Below are positions 18,158-28,007 of a stretch of DNA of 64,000 nt, one piece after another; position 1 is the first letter of the stretch, and the number at the start of each line of letters is the position of its first letter. Made by a program: the position numbers and the translations under genes. The notes under the pieces were generated by a model that made no database searches, had not been told where the DNA came from, and was given only the letters and a program-made list of their open reading frames with translations. Origin of the DNA: Frankia casuarinae (GTDB lineage: Bacteria > Actinomycetota > Actinomycetes > Frankiales > Frankiaceae); NCBI RefSeq assembly GCF_000013345.1, contig NC_007777.1, forward strand, positions 434,001 through 498,000. The letters are read 5' to 3'.

Positions 18158-20236
18158 GTGACAACGTATATAGCAGCATTGCTGCTCGGCCTTGGCCCGG
18201 GGGCCGTGTACGCGGCGCTCGGGCTAGGGCTCGTGCTCACCTACCGCGCGTCCGGCGTGGTGAACATCGCCCATGGGGCGTTCGCTATGTACGCCACCTA
18301 CCAGTACGCAGAACTACGGGAGGTCGGGGACCTCGTACTGCCCGTCGTCGGGATGCCGCCAAGAATTCATCTCACCGACACGCCCACCTTCGGGCTAGCC
18401 CTGTCAGTATCCCTCGCAATGGCGGCAATTCTAGCACTGGCATCCTATCTGGTGGTTTTTCGGCCCTTGCGGCGTGCCCAGCCGCTGATGACGGTCGTGG
18501 CGGCGGTCGGCCTCACGATCGCGCTGCAGGCCGTCGCCGTGCTCCAGTTCGGATCTGACAACAGGTTCCTCAGCCCGGTGCTGCCGCAGTCACCGCTGTC
18601 CCTGCTGGGCGTGACCGTGGCGAGTGACCGGCTGCTGCTCGCCGCGTCGGTCATCGTGGTCGCCGCCGGTCTGTGGGCGATGTCGCGCTGGACGTTGTTC
18701 GGCCTGGCTACCCGCGCCGTCGCCGAGGATGAGCAGACCACCGCGCTTCTCGGCCGGCGGCCCGGCTGGATCGCCGCCGTCAACTGGGTCATGGCGGCCG
18801 TGCTCGCCGCCCTCGCCGGGATCCTCGTGGCGCCGATCAGTGCGCTGAATCCGACGAGCTACTCGCTGTTCGTCGTTCCCGCGCTCGCCGCCGCTCTGCT
18901 CGGTGGCCTGTCCTCGTTCGGTCTGACCGTCGTCGGAGCTCTCGGCCTCGGCATGACCCAGGCCGTCCTGATCCCGCTGCAACAGGACGTCTCCTGGTTG
19001 AACCAGCCGGGACTGCGCGCGCTGCTTCCGATGCTTCTGGTCATCGCGGTGGCGGGCCGGCGCGGGGATCTCATTCCCGGTCGCGCCGCGGGCGTCGCCG
19101 TGTCGGCTCCGATGCCGGTGGTCGACCCGCCGGAGTCTCCCCTGCGCCACCTCGCGGTCGGTGTGCCGTTCGGGGTGGTCGCGATCCTCGTGCTGGCCGG
19201 CCCCTACCGGCTCGGCCTCGAACGCAGCCTTGCCGGCGCCGTGGTGTGTCTGTCGTTCGTCGTGTTGACCGGGTACGTCGGACAGCTCTCGTTGGCACAG
19301 ATGACCCTCGCCGGTGTCGCCGGCTTCCTGTTGGCCAGACTCCAGGGTGAGCTGGGCGTGCCGTTCCCGATCGCACCCCTGCTCGCCACGGGTGCCGCCG
19401 CCGTGGCGGGCCTGCTGCTGGGGGTGCTGTCACGGCGGCTGCGTGGAATCGACCTGGCATTGATCACTCTGGTCGCCGGCGTCGCGATCCAGGAGGTGGT
19501 GTTCGGAAACCCGCTGGTCACCGGCGGGTTGGCCGGGTCGGTAGTACCGAGTCCGAAGATCTTCGGCCTCGATCTCGGGCTCGCCGGTGCCGGGTTCCCC
19601 CGGCCGCAGTACGGGCTGCTGGCGTTGGCCGTGCTCGCCGCGTGCTGCTACGGAGTCGCCCGGCTGCGCACCGCGGACCTGGGCCGGCGCATGCTGGCCG
19701 TGCGCGCGAACGAACGGGCCGCTGCCGCGGCCGGGATCGACGTCCGTCGTACGAAGGTGCTCGCCTTCACCCTCTCCGCCGCGATCGCCGGTCTCGGCGG
19801 CTGCCTCATCGGCTACGGCCAGGGACGTCTGTCCTTCGACTCGTTCGGCGTCACGGCCTCGCTGTTCTTCCTGGCGATCGCGGCCGCCGGCGGGGTGACG
19901 AGTGTCGGCGGAGCGTTGCTGGGCGGTCTGCTGGTGCCGGGCGGAATCGTGTTCATCGTGCTGGACCAGGTTGCCGGGCTCGGCAAGTACCAGTCCGTGC
20001 TGTGCGGGATCGCCGTCGTGGTGCTGGCGGTGCTACGTCCGGCCGGGCTCGCGTACCGACCGCATCGGACGGCTCGCGCCGATCATCAGGGCCGCGCGGA
20101 TCGGTCGGGTGGCACGCATCGGACCGGTCCTGGGCAGCGAACGCGTCGAGGAGATCACGTGCGACACCCGCAGCCGCCGGACCAGGGCCGGCCGAGCCTG
20201 ACCCCGCATCCGGTCAACCCGGGCGGAGCCCCGTGA
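18158..20236 (+). CDS. Fused LivH-LivM permease of branched-chain-type ABC importer
   Basis: 692 residues, about twice the length of a single permease. Residues 1-310 match LivH (N-terminal GPGAVYAALGLGLVLTYRASG, VVNIAHGAFAMYA, and the EAA-like loop around FGLATRAVAEDEQTTALLG). Residues about 330-640 match LivM (VGQLSLAQMTLAGVAGF, GRRMLAVRANERAAAAAGI, GGVTSVGGALLGGLLVPGG). A basic, proline-rich extension of about 50 residues ends the protein. The GTG at 18158 follows GGGGG and gives the conserved N-terminus; the frame is open further upstream. The stop overlaps the next gene's GTG. One polypeptide replaces the usual two-permease heterodimer. Confidence 0.9.
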   Translation: MTTYIAALLLGLGPGAVYAALGLGLVLTYRASGVVNIAHGAFAMYATYQYAELREVGDLVLPVVGMPPRIHLTDTPTFGLALSVSLAMAAILALASYLVVFRPLRRAQPLMTVVAAVGLTIALQAVAVLQFGSDNRFLSPVLPQSPLSLLGVTVASDRLLLAASVIVVAAGLWAMSRWTLFGLATRAVAEDEQTTALLGRRPGWIAAVNWVMAAVLAALAGILVAPISALNPTSYSLFVVPALAAALLGGLSSFGLTVVGALGLGMTQAVLIPLQQDVSWLNQPGLRALLPMLLVIAVAGRRGDLIPGRAAGVAVSAPMPVVDPPESPLRHLAVGVPFGVVAILVLAGPYRLGLERSLAGAVVCLSFVVLTGYVGQLSLAQMTLAGVAGFLLARLQGELGVPFPIAPLLATGAAAVAGLLLGVLSRRLRGIDLALITLVAGVAIQEVVFGNPLVTGGLAGSVVPSPKIFGLDLGLAGAGFPRPQYGLLALAVLAACCYGVARLRTADLGRRMLAVRANERAAAAAGIDVRRTKVLAFTLSAAIAGLGGCLIGYGQGRLSFDSFGVTASLFFLAIAAAGGVTSVGGALLGGLLVPGGIVFIVLDQVAGLGKYQSVLCGIAVVVLAVLRPAGLAYRPHRTARADHQGRADRSGGTHRTGPGQRTRRGDHVRHPQPPDQGRPSLTPHPVNPGGAP

Positions 20237-21849
20237 CGGCGTTGCTGGCGGTCGACATGCTCGCCGCCGACCAGGGCCGCACGCGCATCCTCGAGGATGT
20301 CTCCTTCACTCTGTCGGCAGGCACCATCACCGGGCTCATCGGACCCAACGGAGCCGGAAAGACGACGTTGATCGACGCCCTCACCGGGTTTGCGTCGATC
20401 AGCGCGGGTACCGTCACGCTGGACGGTGCCGTGCTCGTCGGACTGCCGGCGCATGAGCGGCTGCGGTTGGGGCTCGCCCGCACCTTCCAGGCGCTGGAAC
20501 TCTTCGACAGTCTGGAGGTCGGGGAGAACCTGGCCGTCGTCACGCCCCGGGCACCCGGACCCGCGACCGGGCCAGATCCGGCCCGGTCGCTCGGGCTCGC
20601 CACGATCGCCGATCGCCTGCCGTCGACGCTCTCCCACGACGAGCGGTCCTCGGTGGCTCTCGGCCGCGCCCTCGTCGCCAGGCCGAAGGTCCTGCTGCTG
20701 GACGAACCGGCCGCGGGTCTCGACCCGGCCGCCCGCCGGACGCTCGCCGACCGGCTGCGCCGCATCGCCGCCGACGGCATCGCCGTGCTGCTCGTTGACC
20801 ACGACGTGAAGCTCGTCTTCGACGTATGCGACCACGTCCTCGTCCTGGACGGGGGCCGCGTCGTCGCGCGCGGTCGATCCGCCGAGGTGCGCGCCGATCC
20901 GGCGGTCCGCGCTGCCTATCTGGGCGGTGGTGGGCCCGACGGCGGCGACCGCGCCGGGACCGCCCCGGGACCCGGGCCCGGCTCGGCCTCTGCTCTCGAC
21001 TCCGTGTCTGCTCTCGACTCCGTGTCTGCTCTCGACTCCGTGCCTGCTCTCGACTCCGTGCCTGCTCTCGACTCCGTGCCCGCCTCCACCCCGGCGCCGG
21101 CCCCCGGCCGAGGCGGGGGCGATCTGCTCGTACTCGACCGGGTCACGAGCGGATACGACGGAGTTCCGGTGCTCCGGGACGTGTCGCTCACCGTCGGTGC
21201 CGGGGAGATCGTGGCGCTGCTCGGAGCGAACGGCGCGGGCAAGACGACGCTGATCCGCACGGCGGCGGGGCTGCTGACGCCGTCGAGGGGACGGGTCAAG
21301 GTCCTCGATGACCGGTCGCGCCGGGCCGCGCCGAGCACACTCGCCCGCCGGGGGATGGCGGTCGTACCGCAGGGACGAGGATCACTCGGGCGGTTGACCG
21401 TCCGCGAGAACCTGCGCCTGGCGGCCGGCCGGCGCTCATCCGGCGAGATCGGGCGGGTGTTGGACTGGTTCCCGGTGCTGCGCGGCCTGCTCGACCGGTC
21501 GGCCGGAGAACTGTCCGGGGGCGAGCGGCAACGGCTCGCGTTGGCCGTCGCTCTGGTGCGCAGACCGCGTCTGCTGCTGGTGGACGAGCTGTCGTTCGGC
21601 CTGGCACCCGGGATTGCGCCGCAGCTGCTCGCCCTGCTGCGCACGATCGCCCTCGAGACGTCGACCGGCGTGCTGCTGGTCGAGCAGTTCGTCTCGCTCG
21701 CGTTGCAGGTGGCCGACCGTGGCTACGTTCTCGACCGGGGCCGGATCGCGCTGTCGGCGAGCGCGGCGGATCTCATCGCGCATCCCGAGCTCATCGAGAC
21801 GGCCTACCTGGGCGGGAGTTCCGGGCCGGCGGCGGCCCCGGACCGCTGA
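20233..21849 (+). CDS. Fused LivG-LivF ATPase of branched-chain-type ABC importer
   Basis: 538 residues containing two ATPases. The first (1-240) is LivG-like: Walker A GPNGAGKTT near residue 36, ARTFQALELFDSLEVGENL, Walker B VLLLDEPAAGLD; its signature reads LSHDERSSVALGRAL, so the LSGGQ-type motif is eroded. A linker (about 250-295) carries five SALDSV/PALDSV repeats. The second (300-538) is LivF-like: Walker A GANGAGKTT near 331, intact LSGGERQRLALAVAL, LLLVDELSFGLAP and the switch His replaced in context VLLVEQFVSLAL as usual for LivF. GTG start overlaps the permease stop (GTGA). With the divergent binding protein this makes a full importer from three polypeptides. Confidence 0.9.
   Translation: MTALLAVDMLAADQGRTRILEDVSFTLSAGTITGLIGPNGAGKTTLIDALTGFASISAGTVTLDGAVLVGLPAHERLRLGLARTFQALELFDSLEVGENLAVVTPRAPGPATGPDPARSLGLATIADRLPSTLSHDERSSVALGRALVARPKVLLLDEPAAGLDPAARRTLADRLRRIAADGIAVLLVDHDVKLVFDVCDHVLVLDGGRVVARGRSAEVRADPAVRAAYLGGGGPDGGDRAGTAPGPGPGSASALDSVSALDSVSALDSVPALDSVPALDSVPASTPAPAPGRGGGDLLVLDRVTSGYDGVPVLRDVSLTVGAGEIVALLGANGAGKTTLIRTAAGLLTPSRGRVKVLDDRSRRAAPSTLARRGMAVVPQGRGSLGRLTVRENLRLAAGRRSSGEIGRVLDWFPVLRGLLDRSAGELSGGERQRLALAVALVRRPRLLLVDELSFGLAPGIAPQLLALLRTIALETSTGVLLVEQFVSLALQVADRGYVLDRGRIALSASAADLIAHPELIETAYLGGSSGPAAAPDR
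20989..21078. repeat. Five 18-bp in-frame repeats in the ATPase linker
   Basis: Five contiguous 18-mers, TCTGCTCTCGACTCCGTG three times and then CCTGCTCTCGACTCCGTG twice, coding for SALDSV/PALDSV. They form the flexible bridge between the two fused ATPases. Length changes by whole units would alter only linker length. Confidence 0.93.
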
Positions 21850-22002
21850 GCTGGTCCGGCGTTCCCCGCCACGCAGAGAAACCGGGGTCCGGCGGAACAG
21901 GGCTCTCACGTCGCCCGATGGTGTAGGGCATGCGTCGGATGAACCGGAAGGGGTGGCGAGCGGGCCGGCGGTGTCTTACTGTCGACAAGCGTCGAAGTTG
22001 AT

Positions 22003-24115
<2,113 letters not shown>

Positions 24116-24195
24116 CGTCCCGACGGGCTTCCGCCGGTCAGCGGCGGGCCCCGTCGGGCGCAGGGGGCTCAGCGGGCGCAGCGGCCCCGGTGGTC

Positions 24196-24290
24196 CATAA
24201 AAGCTATCTAAAAAAGATATCTAAGACGATTACTTTGACGAGGGAGTAACCTCTCAAGAGGAAGTGGAGTGGTTATTTGGGTGATCGGCT
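24196..24290 (+). promoter_or_regulatory. A+T-rich promoter/operator region
   Basis: A markedly A+T-rich strip in otherwise 70% G+C DNA, with TATCTAA repeated at 24205 and 24218 (13 bp apart), the palindrome AGATATCT between them and a CCTCTCAAGAGG inverted repeat at about 24251. It lies just before the truncated ABATE-domain gene and probably contained its promoter and operator. Confidence 0.4.
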
Positions 24291-24306
24291 CGAGGGGAGG
24301 TCTCCG

Positions 24307-24636
24307 ATGAACCCGGACGTGCTGATCGGGTTGGGCGATCATCCGGTGCTGGACTTCGTCAACAGCCTCGCCTTCTCGGCGGACGGCCCGATCGAGTTGA
24401 TCGCCGATGGCTGGAGCTACCTGCGCTGGCTCCAGCTCACGGGGCTTGTCGGCACGGCCGAACGAGAGGCGCTGCCTGCCCGGTTCGGATCCGAGGAGCT
24501 CGACCGCATCGCCGTCGCCGCGGTCGAGCTCCGGGAGTGGCTGCGGCCGCGCATCGGCGCCTGGGCGGGCGGCAGCTCCACCGTGCCGGACGAACCCACG
24601 CTGTCGCGACTGAATGGGCTGTTGGCCACCGACTGA
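24307..24636 (+). pseudogene. ABATE-domain (CGNR-type) regulator, C-terminus missing
   Basis: The 109-residue frame matches the N-terminal ABATE domain of CGNR zinc-finger regulators: GDHPVLDFVNSLA near the start and then alternating helices (WSYLRWLQLTGLV, LDRIAVAAVELREWLRP). Family members are about 190 residues and end in a C-G-N-R zinc finger; here the frame stops at LNGLLATD and the finger is absent. ATG at 24307 has GGGGAGG upstream. The sequence right after the stop already belongs to a different gene family, so a deletion or recombination joined two broken genes here. Confidence 0.7.
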
Positions 24637-24675
24637 AGCGCGCAGGTCGGCTACCACTGGCATCTGCGGAAGCTG

Positions 24676-24921
24676 ATGGCCGAGCGTGGGCTGTTCGCGA
24701 CGACGGCGCTGGTCCCGCTGCTCGCCGAGCGGGGTGTCCGGCTCTCCCGCGAGCAGGTCTACCGGTTGGTGACCGGCATCCCGGAGCGGCTGTCGCTGGC
24801 CACACTCGCCGCGCTCTGCGACATCCTCGGCTGCGCGCCCGGAGACCTGGTCGAGCCCTATTGGGGCCGGCCCCGGCGCGCCGACATCACCGCCATCCCC
24901 GGCCCGGGGGTCGGGTCATGA
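24676..24921 (+). CDS. XRE/Cro-type helix-turn-helix protein, N-terminally clipped
   Basis: 81 residues, a small lambda-repressor-like fold: VPLLAERGVRLSREQVYRLV, then LSLATLAALCDILGCAPGDLVEP. Homologs usually begin about 12 residues earlier with a GYHWHLRKLMA-like stretch; that stretch is present in frame (24652-24678) but has no start codon, being preceded by the stop of the truncated ABATE gene. So this is either a functional short form from the ATG at 24676 or a remnant. Its stop overlaps the next start (ATGA), the normal arrangement in recombinase-associated regulator pairs. Confidence 0.6.
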   Translation: MAERGLFATTALVPLLAERGVRLSREQVYRLVTGIPERLSLATLAALCDILGCAPGDLVEPYWGRPRRADITAIPGPGVGS

Positions 24922-25171
24922 CCAGCCCCTGGGCGTCACGGCTCGCGACGGCGGCGGCCCGCTGGGTGGCGGTGACCGCCGCGGTCGCGGCCGCCGACCC
25001 GTCGCTGCCCGCCGACGTGATTACCGCGGCGGTGCCGGTCTGCGCGCGCACGACGACCAGCCCGACATCTGCGTGAACTGCTTCACACTCCCGGAAGCGG
25101 TCTGCTCGGTCTGCGGGCGGCGGCGGCCCTGCGCGTTCGCCACCAGCGACGCCCCGCTCCGCCAGACCTGC
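24918..25171 (+). pseudogene. Zinc-ribbon recombinase-associated protein, frameshifted
   Basis: The first frame gives MTSPWASRLATAAARWVAV and runs out at 25076 after an out-of-frame tail. A Cys-rich stretch (CVNCFTLPEAVCSVCGRR, four Cys in CxxC pairs) appears in another frame from about 25068. Together these look like a single gene that lost an internal part and its frame. The ATGA overlap with the HTH gene and the integrase remnant downstream suggest an old HTH-zinc ribbon-integrase cassette. Confidence 0.55.
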
Positions 25172-25292
25172 ACGCCTCGGCGCCCACCAGGTACTCCCGG
25201 CACGCGACGAGGCACTCGCCCGCGCCGAACAGCGCCTGGCCCGCCGGCTCGCAGACGTCGAACCGCCCGAACACCGACGCGTTGCAACCGCC

Positions 25293-25327
25293 GAGGGACT
25301 CGAACCCCCAACCTTCTGATCCGTAGT
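25293..25327. repeat. Left attachment site (35-bp copy of tRNA-Arg segment)
   Basis: 35 bases beginning GAGGGACTCGAACC and ending GATCCGTAGT are identical to 45524-45558 inside tRNA-Arg, running from the 3' side of the T stem to the anticodon loop. The acceptor stem and 5' half are missing here, so it is not a tRNA. The next base differs, then AGAT matches again. It marks the left border of the integrated element. The following 180 bp hold a repeated CTTGGCTGTCA and several GTCGACGTC-like words that could be integrase arm sites. Confidence 0.88.
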
Positions 25328-25518
25328 TAGATTTGGATCTTCCGTCGACGTCTGTCAACGTCCGCCCTGTCTGCTGACCATGAGCGTTCCGTCCACCGGT
25401 ATCCGTCGACGTCCACCCGCGTCCAGCGGCTTGGCTGTCAACTTGGCTGTCACTCGTGCCACGGCTTGGACCACGTGACGGGCGCTCGACGCTGAGATCC
25501 GGGAGCATACTGGGAGGC

Positions 25519-25758
25519 ATGGCGGAAGATCTTCTGGCGCTCGTCGTGGCCGACCCGACAGTCGGTCATGGGCAGGCGTGTATCCGGGGGACCCGGGTGC
25601 CGGTGAGTGTCGTGCTCGACTGCCTTGCCGACGGTATGTCCGACGGTGAGATCATCGCGGAGTACCCGTCGCTGACCGTGTCGGGGATCCGTGCGGCCGC
25701 TGCCTACGGGGCGCGTCTGGCGCGGGAGGATCTCGTGCCGCTTCGTACCGCGCCGTGA
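25519..25758 (+). CDS. DUF433 antitoxin
   Basis: 79 residues with the DUF433 (VapB-like) pattern: HGQACIRGTRVPVSVVLDCL, LADGMSDGEIIAEYPSLT, IRAAAAYGARLA. DUF433 proteins are usually the antitoxin upstream of a DUF5615 PIN-like toxin, as here: the next gene overlaps by 4 bp. The winged-helix part probably binds DNA and represses the pair. GGGAGG lies only a base or two before the chosen ATG, so a slightly different start is possible. Lies just inside the left att site. Confidence 0.82.
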   Translation: MAEDLLALVVADPTVGHGQACIRGTRVPVSVVLDCLADGMSDGEIIAEYPSLTVSGIRAAAAYGARLAREDLVPLRTAP

Positions 25759-26165
25759 AGGTCAAGCTGGACGAGGGTCTCCCGGTCTCCCTTGCCGAGC
25801 GACTCGCCAAGCACGGGATCGATGCCGATACCGTGCTTGCGGAGAACCTGTCGGGCCGCTCCGATCCGGAGGTGCTCGCTGCTGCGGTTGCCGAGAACCG
25901 GATCGTGTTCACCCTCGACCGCGGCTGCGGGAACATCCGTGCCTACCCGCCGGGATCGCTTCACTATCACCTCGTGACCTACAGAGGGCCGCGCCGTGAA
26001 GAGACATGCGCTCTGAACTGGCCGGACGTCGACCTCGACCAAAAGAAGATCCTCATCCAGTGGCAGCTCGTCGTCGTCGGCTGGAAGGTGCAGCGCACCA
26101 GGCCCAAGACCGACGCGGGAGTGCGGGAACTGCTCCTCGACGACCTCACTGTCGAGGAGTTCTAA
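25755..26165 (+). CDS. DUF5615 toxin fused to an integrase fragment
   Basis: 136 residues. Residues 1-72 match the DUF5615 PIN-like toxin (MKVKLDEGLPVSLAERL with an acidic residue early, DPEVLAAAVAENRIVFTLDRG). From about residue 74 the sequence switches to the catalytic domain of a tyrosine recombinase (GPRREETCALNWPDVDLDQ, then RPKTDAGVRELLLDD), which contributes its first catalytic Arg region. The toxin's own C-terminal third is missing. The open frame crosses the junction without a stop. The DUF433 gene overlaps it by 4 bp. Whether it still acts as a nuclease toxin is uncertain. Confidence 0.7.
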   Translation: MKVKLDEGLPVSLAERLAKHGIDADTVLAENLSGRSDPEVLAAAVAENRIVFTLDRGCGNIRAYPPGSLHYHLVTYRGPRREETCALNWPDVDLDQKKILIQWQLVVVGWKVQRTRPKTDAGVRELLLDDLTVEEF

Positions 26166-26202
26166 CCGTCATCGGGAACGGCAGCACGACGAGCGCCGCG
26201 CC

Positions 26203-26688
26203 ATGGGCCTCGACTGGGACCCCTCAGGACCGGTGTTCACGACCCTCGACGGCGATCCTCTGCATCCCGCCGCCGTCTCCGCCGAGTTCCAGGACCAGAT
26301 CGCGAGAGCCGGGGTACCCCCGATCCGCCTTCACGATGCCCGGCACGTCGCCGCCACCCTCATGCACGGCGGCGGCGCGGACCTGAAGGTCATCCAGGAG
26401 ACCCTCGGCCACTCCAGCCACGAGGTGACGGTCAACACCTACACCTCGGTCCTGGAAGAACTCGCCCGGGAAGCCGCCGAAGGCGCCGCCCGACTCGTCC
26501 CCCGCACTCCACCCACTCGGGCCGCGCACACCCCGCGCACACCCGACAGGTCACAAGAAGATCGAATAGGAGAAAAACCGCAGGTCAAGCAGGGTGCGCT
26601 CGGCAACGCACCACAAACACCCCCACCAGCACGGTTGCGGATCACACACGCGATCATACTGTCGGCGACCAGAGCTCAGTGGTGTTGA
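26203..26688 (+). pseudogene. Tyrosine recombinase C-terminal remnant
   Basis: In a frame shifted from the chimera, the rest of the same integrase appears: PVFTTLDGDPLHPAAVS, then RLHDARHVAATLMHGGG (catalytic H-x-x-R), the second His in TLGHSS and the Tyr in VTVNTYTSV. The N-terminal core-binding domain is lost and a frameshift near 26165 separates this part from the DUF5615 fusion. The tail after about residue 110 is low-complexity. It is a second integrase, distinct from the intact one at 43918, so more than one element has used this neighbourhood. Confidence 0.75.
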
Positions 26689-26758
26689 TTGGAAATATTC
26701 GATCAATCGTCACCTGCACTCACCCGGATCCATGTTTAGCTTGAGCTATAGTTGACCA

Positions 26759-27151
26759 ATGGCCGCAACGCCCGCCCGGTGGACGATCAAGGCCACCTCC
26801 GAGGTGCGAGAGTGGCTGCGTTCGCTGCGCCGGGAGGAGCCGGACAGCTACCGATCCGTCAACGCGGCAATCGACATGCTCGCCGAGGCCGGGCCGGCGC
26901 TCGGGCGCCCGCTGGTCGACACCCTCAAGGGATCAACGATCAGCAACCTCAAGGAGCTCCGACCGCGGTCGGGCCGCGAGGTGGCCATCCGAGTGATCTT
27001 CGTGTTCGATCCATGGTCGCAGGCCGTGCTGCTGGTCGCGGGGAACAAGGCCGGCGACTGGTCGCACTGGTACAGGGCTGCGATTCCTGCGGCAGAGGTT
27101 GTCTACGACGGCTGGCTGGCCGTCGAACGGAAACGGCGGGAGGGCTCATGA
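26759..27151 (+). CDS. HigB/RelE-type toxin
   Basis: 130 residues with the Gp49/HigB-like pattern: AATSEVREWL-like N-terminus, LGRPLVDTLKGSTISNLKELR, then VAIRVIFVFDPWSQAVLLVAGNK and DWSHWYRAAIP. These match mRNA interferases of the RelE superfamily that cut mRNA on the ribosome. Gene order is toxin then antitoxin, typical of HigBA, with an ATGA overlap. The upstream 80 bp are A+T-rich (TTGAGCTATAGTTGAC) and probably carry the promoter. Confidence 0.85.
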   Translation: MAATPARWTIKATSEVREWLRSLRREEPDSYRSVNAAIDMLAEAGPALGRPLVDTLKGSTISNLKELRPRSGREVAIRVIFVFDPWSQAVLLVAGNKAGDWSHWYRAAIPAAEVVYDGWLAVERKRREGS

Positions 27152-27462
27152 CCGAGTTCCATGACTGGGAGGACATCCGCGCCGAGCTCCATGACGGCGA
27201 TGACGCGGCACTCGCCGTGGAACGAGCGCGTACGGAGGCGTGGGCCAGCGCCTACCACCTGGCCGAGGAGCGCAAGCGCCTTGGTTTGACACAGCGTCAG
27301 GTCGCCGATCTGATGGGCGTCTCACCTGGCCGGATAAGCCAGATCGAAAACGGTGATCTGGACGTGAACGAGGTGGCAACCCTGAGCCGATACGCCCGGG
27401 CGTTGGGCGCACGCATGCGGATCATCTTCGACTACGGTAATGACCTCCGCCAGATCGCCTGA
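27148..27462 (+). CDS. HigA-type XRE antitoxin
   Basis: 104 residues. An acidic N-terminal part (FHDWEDIRAELHDGDD) is followed by a helix-turn-helix (RLGLTQRQVADLMGVSPGRISQIENG) and a short dimerisation tail. It should neutralise the preceding toxin and bind the pair's promoter. Starts within the toxin's last codon (ATGA). The 545 bp that follow (27463-28007) contain no gene I can support; an A+T-rich strip at 27760-27880 may be the left part of the next transposon. Confidence 0.87.
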   Translation: MTEFHDWEDIRAELHDGDDAALAVERARTEAWASAYHLAEERKRLGLTQRQVADLMGVSPGRISQIENGDLDVNEVATLSRYARALGARMRIIFDYGNDLRQIA

Positions 27463-28007
27463 TACGACCGGGAACTCAAGAAGCGGATCGGGGCGGCGCT
27501 GCCGCTGCTGCTGTCCCAGGGGCGCACCCCCGGAGTCGTGATCGTCGCCGGCCGACCCCACCCGCGCTGCCGACCGAGGCGTGGATCAACCAGCCCCCAG
27601 CGATCATCGAGACCGAGGAGGCGCTACCCACGAACCAAGCAGCCTGATGTCTCATCGGGATTGACAGGCTCCGATGGCGGAGAAGCAAGGTGCATTGCGC
27701 AAGCTCGACGATCACCTGTCCAGCGACGCTGGCGAGGATGCGCGGTAGGGATGTTGCTACTAATAGGAATCTTAGCATCTGGACACGGCTGCCCTATTGT
27801 GATTCAATAACTAGAGTTTCGCAGTTTTCTTGATCCAGATCAGTGTCTGGCAACGGCTGGATAATTTTCCCGATTGCTTTCGGGTGGATGATTCCCTGGT
27901 GCCTGCCGGTGGTATCGCGGTGCGTGGCGGAGGGGTGGAAGGCCAGCGCGAGGGGCTGGTGGCGGGAGCATCAGCGTTTCCTGTACCAACCCGAAAGTTG
28001 GACGCCG

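Noticed and set aside
19642-20232. Upstream extension of the LivGF gene
   Set aside because: That frame is a shadow of the LivM half; the GTG at 20233 overlaps the permease stop and begins the conserved ATPase fold.
25285-25330. A second tRNA gene
   Set aside because: Only the anticodon loop to T-stem portion is present; no acceptor stem can form, so it is an att copy.
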